Shown here: one piece after another, positions 10,997 to 21,644 of the stretch
How positions within the stretch are numbered: the first letter of the stretch is position 1
Layout of the letters: each line of letters opens with the position of its first letter
NCBI GenBank assembly: GCA_038025085.1
Contig: CM076146.1
Coordinates: 14,246,001 to 14,310,000, forward strand
Reading direction: 5' to 3'
Length of the DNA stretch: 64,000 nt
Source: Tetragonia tetragonoides
Lineage: Eukaryota > Streptophyta > Magnoliopsida > Caryophyllales > Aizoaceae
The notes under the pieces: model-generated
The model's input: only the letters and a program-made list of their open reading frames with translations
Databases searched by the model: none
What the model was told of the DNA's origin: nothing
Made by a program: the position numbers and the translations under genes

Positions 10997-12053
10997 TAGG
11001 GATAAATGTGCCCTTCAGAATGCATTTACGGATTAATGTACCCTTTACAATAACACATTTATAGGGATAAATGTGCCATTCAGAATAGCATTTAGGGATA
11101 AATGTGCCCTTCAAAATAACATTTATAGGGATAAATGTGCCCTTCAGAATAGCATATAGGGATAAATGTGCCCTTCAGAATCGCATTTATAGGGATAATG
11201 TGTCCTTCATAATAGCATTTAGATATTAATGTACCCTTTACAATAACACATTTATAGGGATAAATGTGCCATTGAGAATAACATTTATAGGGATAAATGG
11301 CCCCTTCAGAATAGCATTTAGGGATTAATGTACCCTTTACAATAACACATTTATAGGGATAAATGTGCCCTTCTGAATAGCATTTAGGGATAAATGTGCC
11401 CTTCAGATTAGCATTTATAGGGATAAATGTGCCCTTCAGAATAGCATTTAGGGATAAATGTGCCCTTCAGAATAGCATTTATAGGGATAAATGTGCCCTT
11501 CAGAATAACATATAGAGATAAATGTGCCCTTCAAAATAGCATCTAGGGATAAATGTGCCTTTTAGAATAGCATTTATAGGGATAAATGTGTCCGTCAGAA
11601 TAGCATTTAGGGATAAATGTGCCCTTCAGAATAGCATTTATAGGGATAAAGGTGCCCTTCAGAATAGCATTTAGGGATTAATGTACCCTTTACATTAACA
11701 CATATATAGGGATAAATGTGCCCTTCAGAATTGCATTTAGGGATAAATGTGCCCTTCAGAATAGCATTTATAGGGATAAATGTGCCCTTCAGAATAACAT
11801 TTAGGGATAAATGTGCCCTTCAGAATAGCAATTATAGAGATAAATGTTCCCTTCAGAATAGCATTTAGGGATTAGTGTGCCCTTCAGAATAGCATTTATA
11901 GGGATAAATGTGTCTCGGAATAGCATTTAAGGATAAATGTAATGTGCCCTTCAAAATAGCATTTATAGAGATATGTGCCCTTCAGAATAACGTTTAGTGA
12001 TTAATGTACCCTTTACAATAACACATTTATAGGGATAAATATGCCCTTCATAA
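10997..12053 (+). repeat. Minisatellite, about 33 units of 31-34 bp
   Basis: The unit is essentially GGGATAAATGTGCCCTTCAG followed by AATAGCATTTA. Units alternate between a form joined by TTTAGGG and a form joined by TTTATAGGG, so a dimeric higher-order period of about 64 bp is visible. A variant GGATTAATGTACCCTTTACA with AATAACACATTTATA recurs at 11027, 11222, 11320, 11672 and 11997, every 100-350 bp. I count about 33 units. Position inside the 3' untranslated region of a Tat-type element, just upstream of the 3' LTR, matches the known tendency of this lineage to generate satellite-like arrays. Confidence 0.95.
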
Positions 12054-12400
12054 TTTTATTTAAACGCTAGGAGTGGTGTTTAGTCACTGTCTGCTGAAGA
12101 TAAAGCATTTTATACTGATCACTCTCAAAGTGTTACTGTCGCTAACCTTTTCATTTTCTCTGAATACAGGTCCCTTGCAGGCGTCAATTCCTCACCGCGA
12201 GCGTTTTGCCACTGCTAACCATTACCTTTATTTTTCTTTTGTTCACATAGATGAGAGCTTAGCACCCACCAAGCGTGTCTCAGTCAAGGTTTGCCTTAAT
12301 ATGAATGCATACTGTACACTCTCAAACACCAAGTGCACAGCAGCATCCTGCATGTCGCCTTCGGAATACTTTGATCTTCGCTTTTACTCAAGCTCGATCA

Positions 12401-12413
12401 AAGTGGGGGCTTC
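12401..12413 (+). other. Polypurine tract of the Tat-like element
   Basis: AAGTGGGGGCTTC lies directly before the TGTAGAC start of the 3' LTR. It would prime plus-strand DNA synthesis. Confidence 0.65.
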
Positions 12414-12731
12414 TGTAGACGCCTAAAAAGCATCGACAGATTTCTCCGCAAAAGTACGATGATGAAAGGAGTAATTAATAAACTTGAATGCTATTTTTGC
12501 TTTGATAGGTAAAATAAGGTCTCAGGTTTTTCCTCGATTACTCCTTTATTTCGATCACATTCAAAAGTCTCGTTCAAGAGCTTTCCAACGTCACCTCTCA
12601 TGTCTTTTTCCGACCCCCGGTTGCAAAGTTGCTAACCGAGGGTAAAACCGTATTTTACCGAAGAAGGGTAAAACAATCTTTACACATTTTCGGAACATTA
12701 AAAATTCATCCAAAAAATCCAAAATTGACTA

Positions 12732-12753
12732 GATGTCGTCACATGACGACATC
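12732..12753. promoter_or_regulatory. Perfect inverted repeat in U3
   Basis: GATGTCGTCA, spacer CA, TGACGACATC: 10-bp arms, about 214 bp upstream of the TATA box. The second Tat LTR keeps the same arms at 62243-62271 despite general divergence. TGACG is the core bound by TGA-type bZIP factors, so this may be a transcription-factor site; that role is inferred. Confidence 0.5.
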
Positions 12754-12966
12754 CAGCTGGCAGCTCCACAGCCGCCAATGGCTCAGCCAGAGCCGCCAGC
12801 GGTTGTGGCGAGAGCCATCAGCGGCTCTGGATGAATTTCCAGAGCCGATAGCAGCGCTCACGAGGGCCGCCAGCGGCTCTCGCTAAGTCAGCTGGCGCCC
12901 ACTTTTTTGACCCGATGTCTTCAGATTTCGGCCCTCCCTTCACCCGTCCAACCCTACTTCGTCCCA

Positions 12967-12974
12967 TATAAATA
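12967..12974 (+). promoter_or_regulatory. TATA box of the Tat 3' LTR
   Basis: TATAAATA within CCCATATAAATACAGCCC. The same box occurs at 62403-62410 in the related LTR. Confidence 0.65.
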
Positions 12975-13802
12975 CAGCCCTCATCCCTCAGTTCAAAACA
13001 CACAATCTACAGTTGACAACCTCTATTCTCAGTTGAGTATTATTGAGTTTCTCCCTCTTTCTTCTATAAAATCATTCTATTCTCGGTTGAGTACTCCCGA
13101 GCTTCCCCCTCTTTCTTTACTTGAGATCTTGTTTTTACTATACAATTGCTAAATAGCCTACAGTTCAGGTACTAGCTCCTGAGGGTTCAAATTAAATTAA
13201 TTGCTTAACTGTATATTTTCTAGTAGTCAAAATGTAGATATCATGCAAATCATGTCTTTATTGCTTCCTAAATACTGTCTTTCACTTCTGTAAATAAGCA
13301 TGTCTAGTTGTTGTAATGCTCAACTTGTAATCGAATGCATGTCGAAATAAGGGTTAATAAAAATGTCGTGATGCTTGTGATGAACCAATTAATAGTCTAA
13401 TCTAGGTTGTTAATCCGATTTTTGTGGGCATCATGTCTTTAAACTATTTTGCAAATTTGAGTTATTAGAGGCCGCCATAAAACGGCCGAGTTGGGTGCCT
13501 AACACCTTCCCACCTCGTACCTTCGCTCCCGAACCCTTTATTCTTGGGTACTCATATGTTCTATATGAGCGGTAGTCTTTCTAAAAACATGATTAGTTCA
13601 CTTTTCGCACTGGGCTGTCCCTTCAGTAAAACGCTGGTAGCAGATTTGTGACCTCTTTCGTGATTTTTATTCAATTCAAGTCTTTTCAAAAGCTTTTTTA
13701 ACTCGACGGTTCCTTGAACTTATCCCTAAAGCCTCCACCTTACAAATTTTCTATAAGCACACAATCCGCGGAAGCGAGGCTAAAAGTTCCCGGGTCCTTA
13801 CA

Positions 13803-15152
13803 GAAGTTTATTAAGCATGTTTACTGCTGTAGTTATGAAATATAATGAGCATGTCGATATTATCATGTTTTGAGAATTAATTAGTTGATATAGTGGTTAT
13901 TGGAAAATTGTTGAATGATGGATTATTAATATTATTATGCTATTTAATACTTGCTAATTGGTATGAGTATTATTGAATGCTAGTGAGCACCTATATTCTA
14001 TAGTTGAATGTATTTGGATGATTGGTGATTTTTGGATATCATATTACCCTGCCGAAGTGTTGCCGAAATTGTGCTAGACATTGCATGTCATCTTTATTGA
14101 ATTATCGTTATTGAGATAAATCATGTTTAATTCTCATCGTATCGAATTATCATTATCGTTGTTATTTACTATTCATTGTCAAGAACATAAAATGAACTAG
14201 TAAGTCGTGGTCTCGTAGTACCACTAAGTCAACCAATTTAAATTGTGTGAATTGAATTAAATGAGAGTAAGACTCCTAATAGATTCCTAGGAGTAGTCGA
14301 GCAATTGGGATTACACCTAATAGTGTAGTTCAGGGATGCGTGATCCCCAAGTTACTTTATGGACACCTCATTGTGTGTCTGGGAGGCAACATTTCCCATT
14401 TATTAAGTCCTTTAGTCTCGCTTATTATACTAGAGGTAGTGTGCACACGAGAGTCATTAAGTCCATGACATGATTGTATCTTTCGATGAACAGTATGGGT
14501 AATCGTTGTTCTATTCGCTCTCTTACATCTCTCTAATCAAGACGGATTGTCTATGTCGTATTTTGTATGATCACTATATAAGAATTTCATGTAATTGAAT
14601 GTCGTTATGCGTATGCTTGATTATATGCTTATGTGCGTATGCAAATGAATTTCAATGACTCTTCTAAAACCTCAGGTAAGTTTTGCAAAATGTTTTTACT
14701 TGGTACGGATGACGTTTATTCAGTTTATCTGATTTTTGTTTCTCTTTTGTTTCTTTTCTTTTTTTTCTGTATTTTGTTTCCGTCAAGGAAACCAAAGTGC
14801 AGGTTTAGTCGAGTGAGGACGTACGGCTTGGAGGTTAGAGTTGGTGTCAGTTTTTAGATTTCTTTTGTTCAGTTTAGATTGTTGGGATTTTGGTTTGTGC
14901 CTTTTGAAGGCAAGGTTGTAATAATTGGATTAATGGACTTAAGTTCACTAGATAACTCTGATATAATGTTTAATTTGTATTAGTTTGTTTAGTAAACTCC
15001 TTTGATGCCTAGTCTTTCTTTCTGCTTAGCATTACTCCTTAGTGATAAATATTGCAGTAGCGCCCTTGAGTTTGTGACGGTTCAGTGGTGTCGAGTCGTG
15101 TATACCGAAGTCGATAGCTCCCAGGAAATCGTTGTAAATTCAGGGTGTTACA
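13803..15152 (+). mobile_element. Chromovirus LTR remnant B (gypsy-1 family)
   Basis: This matches the right half of the gypsy-1 3' LTR from GAAGTTATTAAGCATG (35087) onward: the CATATTACCCTGCCGAAGTG block, the GACTCCTAATAG block, the TGTTCTATTCGCTCTC block and the terminal GGGTGTTACA at 15152. Its left part is cut off by the right end of the Tat-like LTR at 13802. No primer-binding site follows, so it is the end of a 3' or solo LTR. Confidence 0.75.
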
Positions 15153-15186
15153 CATACTATTTAAATCGGATATTAAAAGTTTAAAC

Positions 15187-17506
15187 ATTTTTTTGGTATT
15201 TAATGAAATTTTATTAATCACCAAAGATAATGATTGCACGCACAGGTTTTACAAATAGCATACAAACCTCTCATACATTTGCACTTGGAACACAATATCT
15301 CTCAGCATTTTTGCACTTGATCAGTAGGAAGACTAAATAATGCTCACCTTTTAAAAAGGGTTTCATTATTACTTAGTCTCCACCCCCTGCTGAAGAAATG
15401 GGAACAAACAAAACAAGCTAACAGTATCGGAATCACATTGGAAAGCTCTCAAGGAATGCATCAACCCAGGATTCTTTTGAACCATGAGAAATGCTTGCAT
15501 CAGAACCTGTTTGAATAGAGTTGGGACTGTCATCTTCTTTCCTTGAAAAATTCTCATCTTTCTCTCGGTCCACACAGCATTAACAGTTACGCAAAACACA
15601 TCCTCAACACATTGGCTAGAGCAGATTTCCTTCTAACCTAGTGCAGTAGAACACTATACTCAGTCACCCATGATAATATTTGCCTATCATCATGTAGCCA
15701 AGTTAGAGCCTGATGGATGGGCATCAATCAAGAGTTTTTATGATGCATGAGCAAGTCTAGATAAAAGGGAAAAATATGAAATTGGGGTAAAATAAGCAAT
15801 TATCTTGAATAAATCTCGTGATAATGCTGATATTGAAGCAAACAAGTGGAATTTGTTGAACTAGCAGTTTTGATGCATGTTCGTGTTTTCGCTATTACAC
15901 AGTCGTACGAGATTCAAACATGGTCATTCCAAATCCTGTGGAAATATGAGAATGATATCTTAAATTTCATGTTTAAGGGTTCCACAAATTGACAATGGAA
16001 CATGTCGAACTTGAAGCACACAGACAGGTTACTGCCTAGAAAGGACATTTTGAGCTCGTTTGAACTTAATTAGCTTAATTCTGTTTTAGCTACTTGCTTA
16101 TGAACTAATCCACGTTTTGGGTTGATTATTAAGTTAGGTATAGTTTATTTAGAGTATTAAAGAGTGTAATCATCTAGGGGATCGGACCAGCCTGGTACTC
16201 TTTTTTTCCCATTAGCCGGAACCAAGGTGATCTGACACCAATGCGCTGTGCTTTCTGACCTTTTTCTCATTGGTTCTCAAGTTGGCTAGTGGAGTGTGTT
16301 CCCACTAACTTTCTAAGCCTAATGGGTTTCCTTCCCCTTGAAGAAAGCTCCAAATTCGTTCCTATATATAAGGAGCTGTAACCAAATCTGAAATAAGACT
16401 AGAATTGAAAAAAACAACTTTGTTGCTTGCTGTTTGTGTGTTTTGCAAAACACTCAAAGGAGCCGATTTTAATTTCCATTAGTATGGTGGAAGCTTTATC
16501 ACTAAACACTCTTAGTTTCACCAGTGAGACTTAATCAAGGTGGTGACAATTATATCCTTACTTGTTCTAATCGCATTCAAAGGAGTCGATTTTAATTGTC
16601 TTTAGTGTGGATTTTAAGTACTTTATCACTTAACACATTTAATCTCTCCAATACGCATTAATCAAGGTGGTTTAAGTACTTTGTCCTTGCTTAATCTAGT
16701 TTTTTTCAAACTTGATGGTGAAAACTTTCTCCGAACTATATCAATCCCATTAATTGGTTTCCATTAGAAATCAGTTAATTCGTTAAGCCCGCAACCATCA
16801 AATCCCTTTTCAAATCCTACTGGCAAATGGAAACTAGAAAAATAAGGGAGCTAGAGGCTTTGGCTCAGATTCACATAGGATACAAGTGGTATCACTAAGT
16901 ACCCCTACGCTGAACACAAGTGGTGTAAACAGAATAAGGCGGTGAAGTAATGCAAGCCACAAAATAAAGTTAGCCATCGCTTAGTCTTTCTATTAGCCAT
17001 CGCTTCGAGACCGGGTAAGTCTAGCCTTTCCAGCAGGTCGGACCAAATTGTCACATTGTTAAAGCTTGGCACTAATGCCCAGGCTTCTGCAGTAATGCAA
17101 GCCACAAAATAAAAGATGAAATTGGATTAGCTGCATTGGAACACAATAGATTCTTCAAGGAGACCTGCTCGAGCTGGCCTCTAATCTTTACTTATGCGCT
17201 TTCTTTACAGAATATTTCTCGTTCAACACCACACTAGACCACCTGCCAAAAACTCTCAAATGTTTCCGCTAGCTTGATATATTTTCCTTACCATCCATGC
17301 CCCAGCTTTGGGCATGAGGTTCCATTTGCCAAAAATCATTACTCTTCACATAGTAGGCATGTATCCAAACCTTGTCTTGCTTCCTACTCAAATCCCGTAA
17401 TAACTTGTAGATTGCAGCTCGGTTCCATTGCTTCAAATTAAGCAGATTGTAGCCCAACCGGACTTAGGTTGACATACTCTCTCCCACGCAACTAATGCTC
17501 TTTTAT
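15187..17506 (-). pseudogene. LINE-D, 3' part (reverse strand)
   Basis: Read on the minus strand this is the C-terminal half of a plant L1-type LINE ORF2. Near 17500-17420 it reads KRALVAWERVCQPKSG, then LLNLKQWNRAAIYKLL, then KQDKVWIHAYYVK. Near 17200-16900 there is a degenerate zf-RVT domain, and near 15600 CVTVNAVWTERKMRIFQGKK, which matches the end of that domain. The T-run at 15187 is the poly(A) tail in reverse. Frames are broken throughout, and a 22-bp duplication (16945 and 17092) shows local scrambling. The upstream part continues at 18226-18299 and 51573-51620, beyond the LINE-C and LINE-A insertions. Confidence 0.7.
15850..16885 (+). mobile_element. Possible solo LTR inside LINE-D
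   Basis: This interval interrupts the LINE-D zf-RVT region. It begins near TGTTGAACTAGCAG, has a promoter-like CCTATATATAAGGAGC at 16363, and near 16881 reads ATACAAGTGGTATCAC, resembling an LTR end followed by a weak TGGTATCA primer-binding site. No matching second LTR or target-site duplication was found, so both class and limits are uncertain. Confidence 0.3.
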
Positions 17507-18212
17507 AAAGAGTTCCCAAGAATTCCTTGAGAATGTACAACTTTATGTGTTTTGGTGGTTTAGGAGTGCCTACAATCCTTTTTTTTGCTCGTTGGATGAT
17601 TGGAAGTTCAATTTCTTCTCTATTCTTCATCACTCTGGTTCTGCAGCAAATTCTCAAAGAATGCAAAGACATAATGTGTCTTGGTCCCCTCCTCTTGAAG
17701 GGTGGCTCAAGATTAATTTGGATGGCTCGACATATGGATAGTTAGGACCAGCGTAGGAAGTGGAAGTTGTGTCAAAACCATTAGGCGTCCACAGTAGAGA
17801 TTTTTTTCCATTAATGTGGGAATACATGATTCTAATATGGCAGAGTTTTTTGCATTCAAACATGCAATGCAGTTCGTGGAAACTCATACAGATTGGCCAC
17901 ACATCAAAGTTTGTTTTAAAGGTGGTTCTAGTAATGTTGTTGGGTGGATGATAAAGAAAGATCAAAACCTTGGGCTCATTCCATTCTGTTTCGTGAAACT
18001 GAATATTTTTTAGAGAGATCGAATAGTTATAATATATGTCATATTATAAGAGAAAAGAATATCGATGCTGATCATAGCCAGAATATGACTAGAAAGGAAT
18101 CAGAATTTATTCATTTGGTTGTAACTCAGGGCTCTAAGGCATCAGGATCGGAGTTGTAAACTTCTAGGCAACTAATTGCCGATTTTAATACAATATTAAA
18201 AAAAACAAAACA
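17507..18212 (+). mobile_element. LINE-C, 5'-truncated, RNase H end
   Basis: A 13-bp target-site duplication AATGCTCTTTTAT flanks it at 17494-17506 and 18213-18225. The right end is an A-rich tail (18197-18212). Inside, frames read PPLEGWLKINLDGS, the start of the plant LINE RNase H domain also present in LINE-A at 50960, and end with NICHIIREKNIDADH, the matching end of that domain. Only about 700 bp of 3' sequence was copied, the usual outcome of incomplete target-primed reverse transcription. Several frameshifts are present. It inserted into LINE-D: removing it restores the LINE-D sequence encoding KRALVAW. Confidence 0.8.
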
Positions 18213-18225
18213 AATGCTCTTTTAT

Positions 18226-18299
18226 TGATCGTGGCCTCTCCAAACCATAGATAGCTTCTACACGCAACTTTCACAAGCTTTAGTGCCTATTGGTAGCAC
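18226..18299 (-). pseudogene. LINE-D fragment between two insertions
   Basis: This is the minus-strand continuation of LINE-D, upstream of the ALVAWERVC region; it reads roughly VEAIYGLERP with a damaged frame. It is bounded by the LINE-C duplication on one side and the LINE-A duplication on the other. The next part of LINE-D resumes at 51573. Confidence 0.5.
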
Positions 18300-18314
18300 A
18301 GATAACTTGCTCAA
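18300..18314. repeat. Target-site duplication of LINE-A (left copy)
   Basis: AGATAACTTGCTCAA here recurs at 51558-51572 directly after a poly(A) tail. The first A could belong to the tail, so the unambiguous length is 14 bp. The two copies are more than 33 kb apart because of later insertions inside LINE-A. Confidence 0.9.
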
Positions 18315-18568
18315 CTTGTTCCTGGAGAAAACCATTTACTATTGAGGAGGTTAAAGCAGCCGTTTGGGAATGCGATGGGAGCAAAGCCCCTAGGCCTGAT
18401 GGGTTCAATTTACATTTTTACCATAACTCTTGGGATTTCATTTCTGAAGATATCCTTGCTTTTTGTAATGATTTCCACCACAATGCCACTTTTACCAAAG
18501 GAATTATATCCTCCTTTATTGCCCTTCTGCCAAAAGTCTCATGCCCTGTGACTTTTAAGGACTATAGA
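18315..18568 (+). pseudogene. LINE-A reverse transcriptase, first piece
   Basis: The reading frame contains KPFTIEEVKAAVWECDGSKA, then PDGFNLHFYHNSWDFI, then SFIALLPKV and ends in KDYR. This is the fingers region of plant L1 reverse transcriptase, where the family usually has SKAPGPDGF and SLIPK followed by DYRPIS. The frame breaks at the first base of gypsy-1 and resumes in phase at 36448 with [16 protein letters not shown], so the gypsy insertion itself caused the interruption. Confidence 0.85.
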
Positions 18569-19870
18569 TGTCATGTCTCGAAATTTCGTCTTTTGCGCGT
18601 TTTATTTATCGCGTTGCACGAAATGCATGTTCAAGCATTGCATGCTGCATTGCTAACCAACTTAGAATCAGTAACGTACTTGCTCATCTTGCATATGTTA
18701 GAGTCCTGGAAATCGTTTTATACCTTCGTATGGGTAAACTCGTTTTGTTTTGGGAAGTGATTACTTCATGTTCTTTTAAGGAGGGTAGAATGTGATACCC
18801 CAATATTTTCTATAATTATTATATTGATTTATAAATGATTTATAAATAGTTTCGGAGATTAAATCGTATGTTAATTCAAGGATTCGATTTATTCAATTAA
18901 AGCCATAATAATATTAATTATTATTATTATGGGACTTTCATAAATTGTATTTATCAAATTTGGGGAGTTTAATTAAAATGAGAGTAAGACTCCTAATGGA
19001 TCCTTAGCAGTAGTCGAGCAATCGGGATTACATCTAATGGTGTTACTCAAGGAATGCGTGATTCTCAAGTTACTTATGGACACCTCATAGTGTGTCTGGG
19101 ACGGATCATTCCCCATTTATTAAGCTCTGTAGACTCGTTTATTATACTAGAGGTAGTGTGCACACTAGAATCATTAAGTCCATGGCATGATTGTATCTTC
19201 GATGAACAATATGGGTAATCACTGTTCTATTCGCTCTCTTACATCTCACTAATCAAGACGGGTTGTCTATGTCGTATCTGGTGTGATCACTATACAAGAA
19301 TTGTATGTAAAAGAATGTCGTTATGCGTATGCTTGATTATATGCTTATGTGCGTATGCAAATGAATTTCAATGATTCTTATAAAACCTCAGGTAAAGTTT
19401 GCGAAATATTTTTACTGGGTACGATGACGTTTATTCAGTTTATCTGATTTTCGTTTCTCTTTTGTTTCTTTTCTTTTCTTCTGTATTTTGTTTCCGTCAA
19501 GAAAAACAAAGTGCAGGTTTAGTCGAGTGAGGACGTACAGCTTGGATGATAAAGTTGACGTCGATTTTTAAAACTCTTTCTGTTCAGTTTAGATCGTTGG
19601 GATTTTTTTTTGGTTTGGCCCTTGGAGGCAAGTTGTAATAAATATGTTTTTTAGTTCACTGTATAGACAACTCTGATATTAATTATTTTAATTTGTTTAG
19701 TTTCTTAGTAAGCTCCTTTGAGGCCTAAACTGTCTTTCTGCTTTGTATTTACTCCTTAGTGATAAATGTTGCAGTAGCGCTCTTGGGTTTGTAACGGTTA
19801 AGTGGTGTCGAGTCGTGCACAACGACGTTGATAGCTCCCAGAAAATCGTTGTAAGTTCGGAGGTGTTACA
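18569..19870 (+). repeat. gypsy-1 5' LTR with large internal deletion
   Basis: It runs TGTCATGTC to GGTGTTACA (1302 bp). Its first 410 bp match 26224-26645 and its remainder matches 35546-36442. The middle, including the TATA box and the GC-rich repeat region, is missing. The junction near 18980 falls where both parents read close to TTAAAATG and TTAAATG, so the loss looks microhomology-mediated. An internal AAGGAGGGTAGAA with a second LTR-like start TGTGATACCCC lies at 18778-18801. Confidence 0.9.
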
Positions 19871-19872
19871 AA

Positions 19873-19888
19873 TGGTATCAGAGCCAGG
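19873..19888 (+). other. gypsy-1 primer-binding site
   Basis: TGGTATCAGAGCCAGG, two bases after the 5' LTR. It matches the initiator methionine tRNA 3' end, the usual primer for plant chromoviruses. Confidence 0.9.
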
Positions 19889-20061
19889 TTTAAAAATGTT
19901 GCTTAGGATTAATTAATGAAATAATGAAGACTAGTTTCATTTTGGGAAAAATAAAATGTAAATAAAGCCGTTGAGCGTAGTAGTCCTAGAAGATAGGAAT
20001 TATTTGAAATCACATTGCTTGTGATTTTAAAAGTTGTTATTGTTTGATTGTCTACCTGTAT

Positions 20062-21047
20062 ATGGTAAGGACAAGAGTAACTACGAGGAAGTCGACTGCA
20101 CACCAAAGGGCACGCGCCCTAGCTCACCGTGCACAACCTGTGGAGTACATAGCTTCATCGGATAGCGAGTCGATGGGAAACAACGCGAACATGTGCCACG
20201 AGGCAGAGCAAGATCGAGCCGCGCATGAGGACGTCGCACGCGACGGGGCCGCACACACTATGCAAGCCACACCTGCCGCGCCCCCACCTGTTGTACACGC
20301 CACGCGTGTTGATCACGAGAGGAAGATGAAGATCCCTCCGAGTCCGAGCCTGAGTATACCCTAGGTGACGAGCATAATGATATGCCGGATTTGGAAGATA
20401 TTGGTGTCGAGAGAGATAACCATATTGCACCTACTGCTGTACCTACTGTTGCACCTACTCCTACTGCAAATTGGTCTCTTCCTGTGGAGCCATTCTTTTC
20501 TACTGACGCTGAGATCGAGGATATTCATATCTACATACGACGTGCTTGCACTACGATCGAGCGTTATCAGTACGAGAACCGCACGGGTCTACATGAAGGC
20601 TTATGGGTGGAGCTATTGCTTGCTGGTCTGCCTAACATCCATCCTTGGATGGGACTCAAGGAGAAATACGACGACATGGTCTCCAAGAGTGGTCACCTAC
20701 ACGAGAAGAAATATGGTGAAGGAACGCGACGGTCTCTCTGCTTTAGGGGTGTCGTAGCTGAGTTATGCCTGTCCGAATTCGAGTGGAAGGTGAACCATGT
20801 GCTAGTACCTGCATCGAAGGGCATGTATGAGTACTGTTGGACCAAGAAACACAAACACGCCGATGAGTTTAGGAAGTGTTTCATGCCCCAGAAGTTTGGT
20901 GGATATGCCTACACGTACACGCCTTGTAAAGAGGTGAAGCTTAGGAGGAAGGACGATCATGACGAGTCCCCTAGTGCAAAGCAGAATCGTGCGAGTGTCA
21001 AGTTGAATCAGTTGATTGCTTTAGTAATTTTATTTGAGTTTATTTGA
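20062..21047 (+). pseudogene. Extra ORF upstream of gag in gypsy-1
   Basis: About 330 codons in the sense direction between primer-binding site and gag, a place where this lineage normally has only a leader. The first part (ATG at 20062) is basic and begins MVRTRVTTRKSTAHQRARAL. One frameshift near 20315 leads into an acidic EEDEDPSESEPEYTLGD stretch, a Pro/Thr/Val-rich linker, and a folded-looking part (codons about 150-300) with HEGLWVELLLAGLPNIHPWM, then AELCLSEFEWKVNHVL and MYEYCWTKKHK. It ends at TGA 21047. I do not recognise a domain. It is not gag, which starts at 21645. Gypsy-2 carries an unexplained frame in the same position with a possibly related LL..LP...PW....KY motif. Confidence 0.6.
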
Positions 21048-21644
21048 ACTCTTAGTTATTGTGATGACCCTGCGTGCAACAAATATTCGTATTGTTATTT
21101 TCTTTGCAATTTGTCTTATTGTAAAAATATTTCATTTGATTATATTAATGTCGTTACATAATTGCATGGTTGACTCATAGCTTCGAAATGTTATCTCGTA
21201 TTTCCAAGACATGATGGGAAATCCATATCGAAATTATGGCCAAATTTTCATTGAGCATGATCATATCAATTGTGAGCCAAAGGCTAAGCATGTATTGTAT
21301 GCAAGTAAATGTCATTGTTTTATTTCCCTACTAAATAGTATGGAGCCTCAATGTGTGAATTGTGAATGTTATTGCTTATCAATCGTGTGAGACCAATGTG
21401 TCTAAATTGGTATAGCATATCGAACTATTATGCATAAGAACTGAGAACTATTTAAAGCAAGTATGTTTCTTGGACCTACAATGTAATTTCGATCATTGGA
21501 ACCTATATGCTATTTGCTAAATGTCAAGAGATCGGTTTCAATAACAACCTATGTCTCTCAACTAGACCCCGATTTGGGTCAAATGTGTCAACGTTGCTGA
21601 AATGGTGATCAACCATTGCTCTTTTATGTCTCAGATTTGTTATA
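21048..21644 (+). other. Spacer between extra ORF and gag in gypsy-1
   Basis: AT-rich, no coding signal seen. It probably belongs to the element's leader; I see no convincing splice or ribosome re-entry signal. Confidence 0.5.

Larger units (their letters stand above)
6970..13802 (+). mobile_element. Tat/Ogre-like gypsy element, gag-only, right part
   Basis: The order is leader (6970-8030, split by a hAT-like MITE), a gag-like frame (8031-8777), 3.6 kb without coding capacity that includes a 33-unit minisatellite, a polypurine tract and a 3' LTR (12414-13802). Gag resembles the Tat lineage, and a minisatellite just upstream of the 3' LTR is a known habit of Tat/Ogre elements. No protease, reverse transcriptase or integrase is present. 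The element therefore resembles the non-autonomous gag-only (TR-GAG) class and would rely on a relative for replication. Its own 5' LTR is not visible. A related 5' LTR with primer-binding site lies at 61927-63216. Confidence 0.65.
12414..13802 (+). repeat. 3' LTR of the Tat-like element
   Basis: This LTR runs TGTAGACGCC to CCTTACA (1389 bp). It matches the LTR at 61927-63197, which is followed by a primer-binding site, so its boundaries are supported from both sides. It contains a conserved inverted repeat (12732), a TATA box (12967) and a GCC/GGC-rich motif array (12769-12882). The flank at 13803 is another LTR, so this element inserted into chromovirus LTR remnant B. The matching duplication on the left lies outside the window. 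Confidence 0.85.

Noticed and set aside
10997..12053. Possible CRISPR-like array because of short regular repeats
   Set aside because: Units are head-to-tail with no unique spacers, and the context is a plant retrotransposon. It is a minisatellite.
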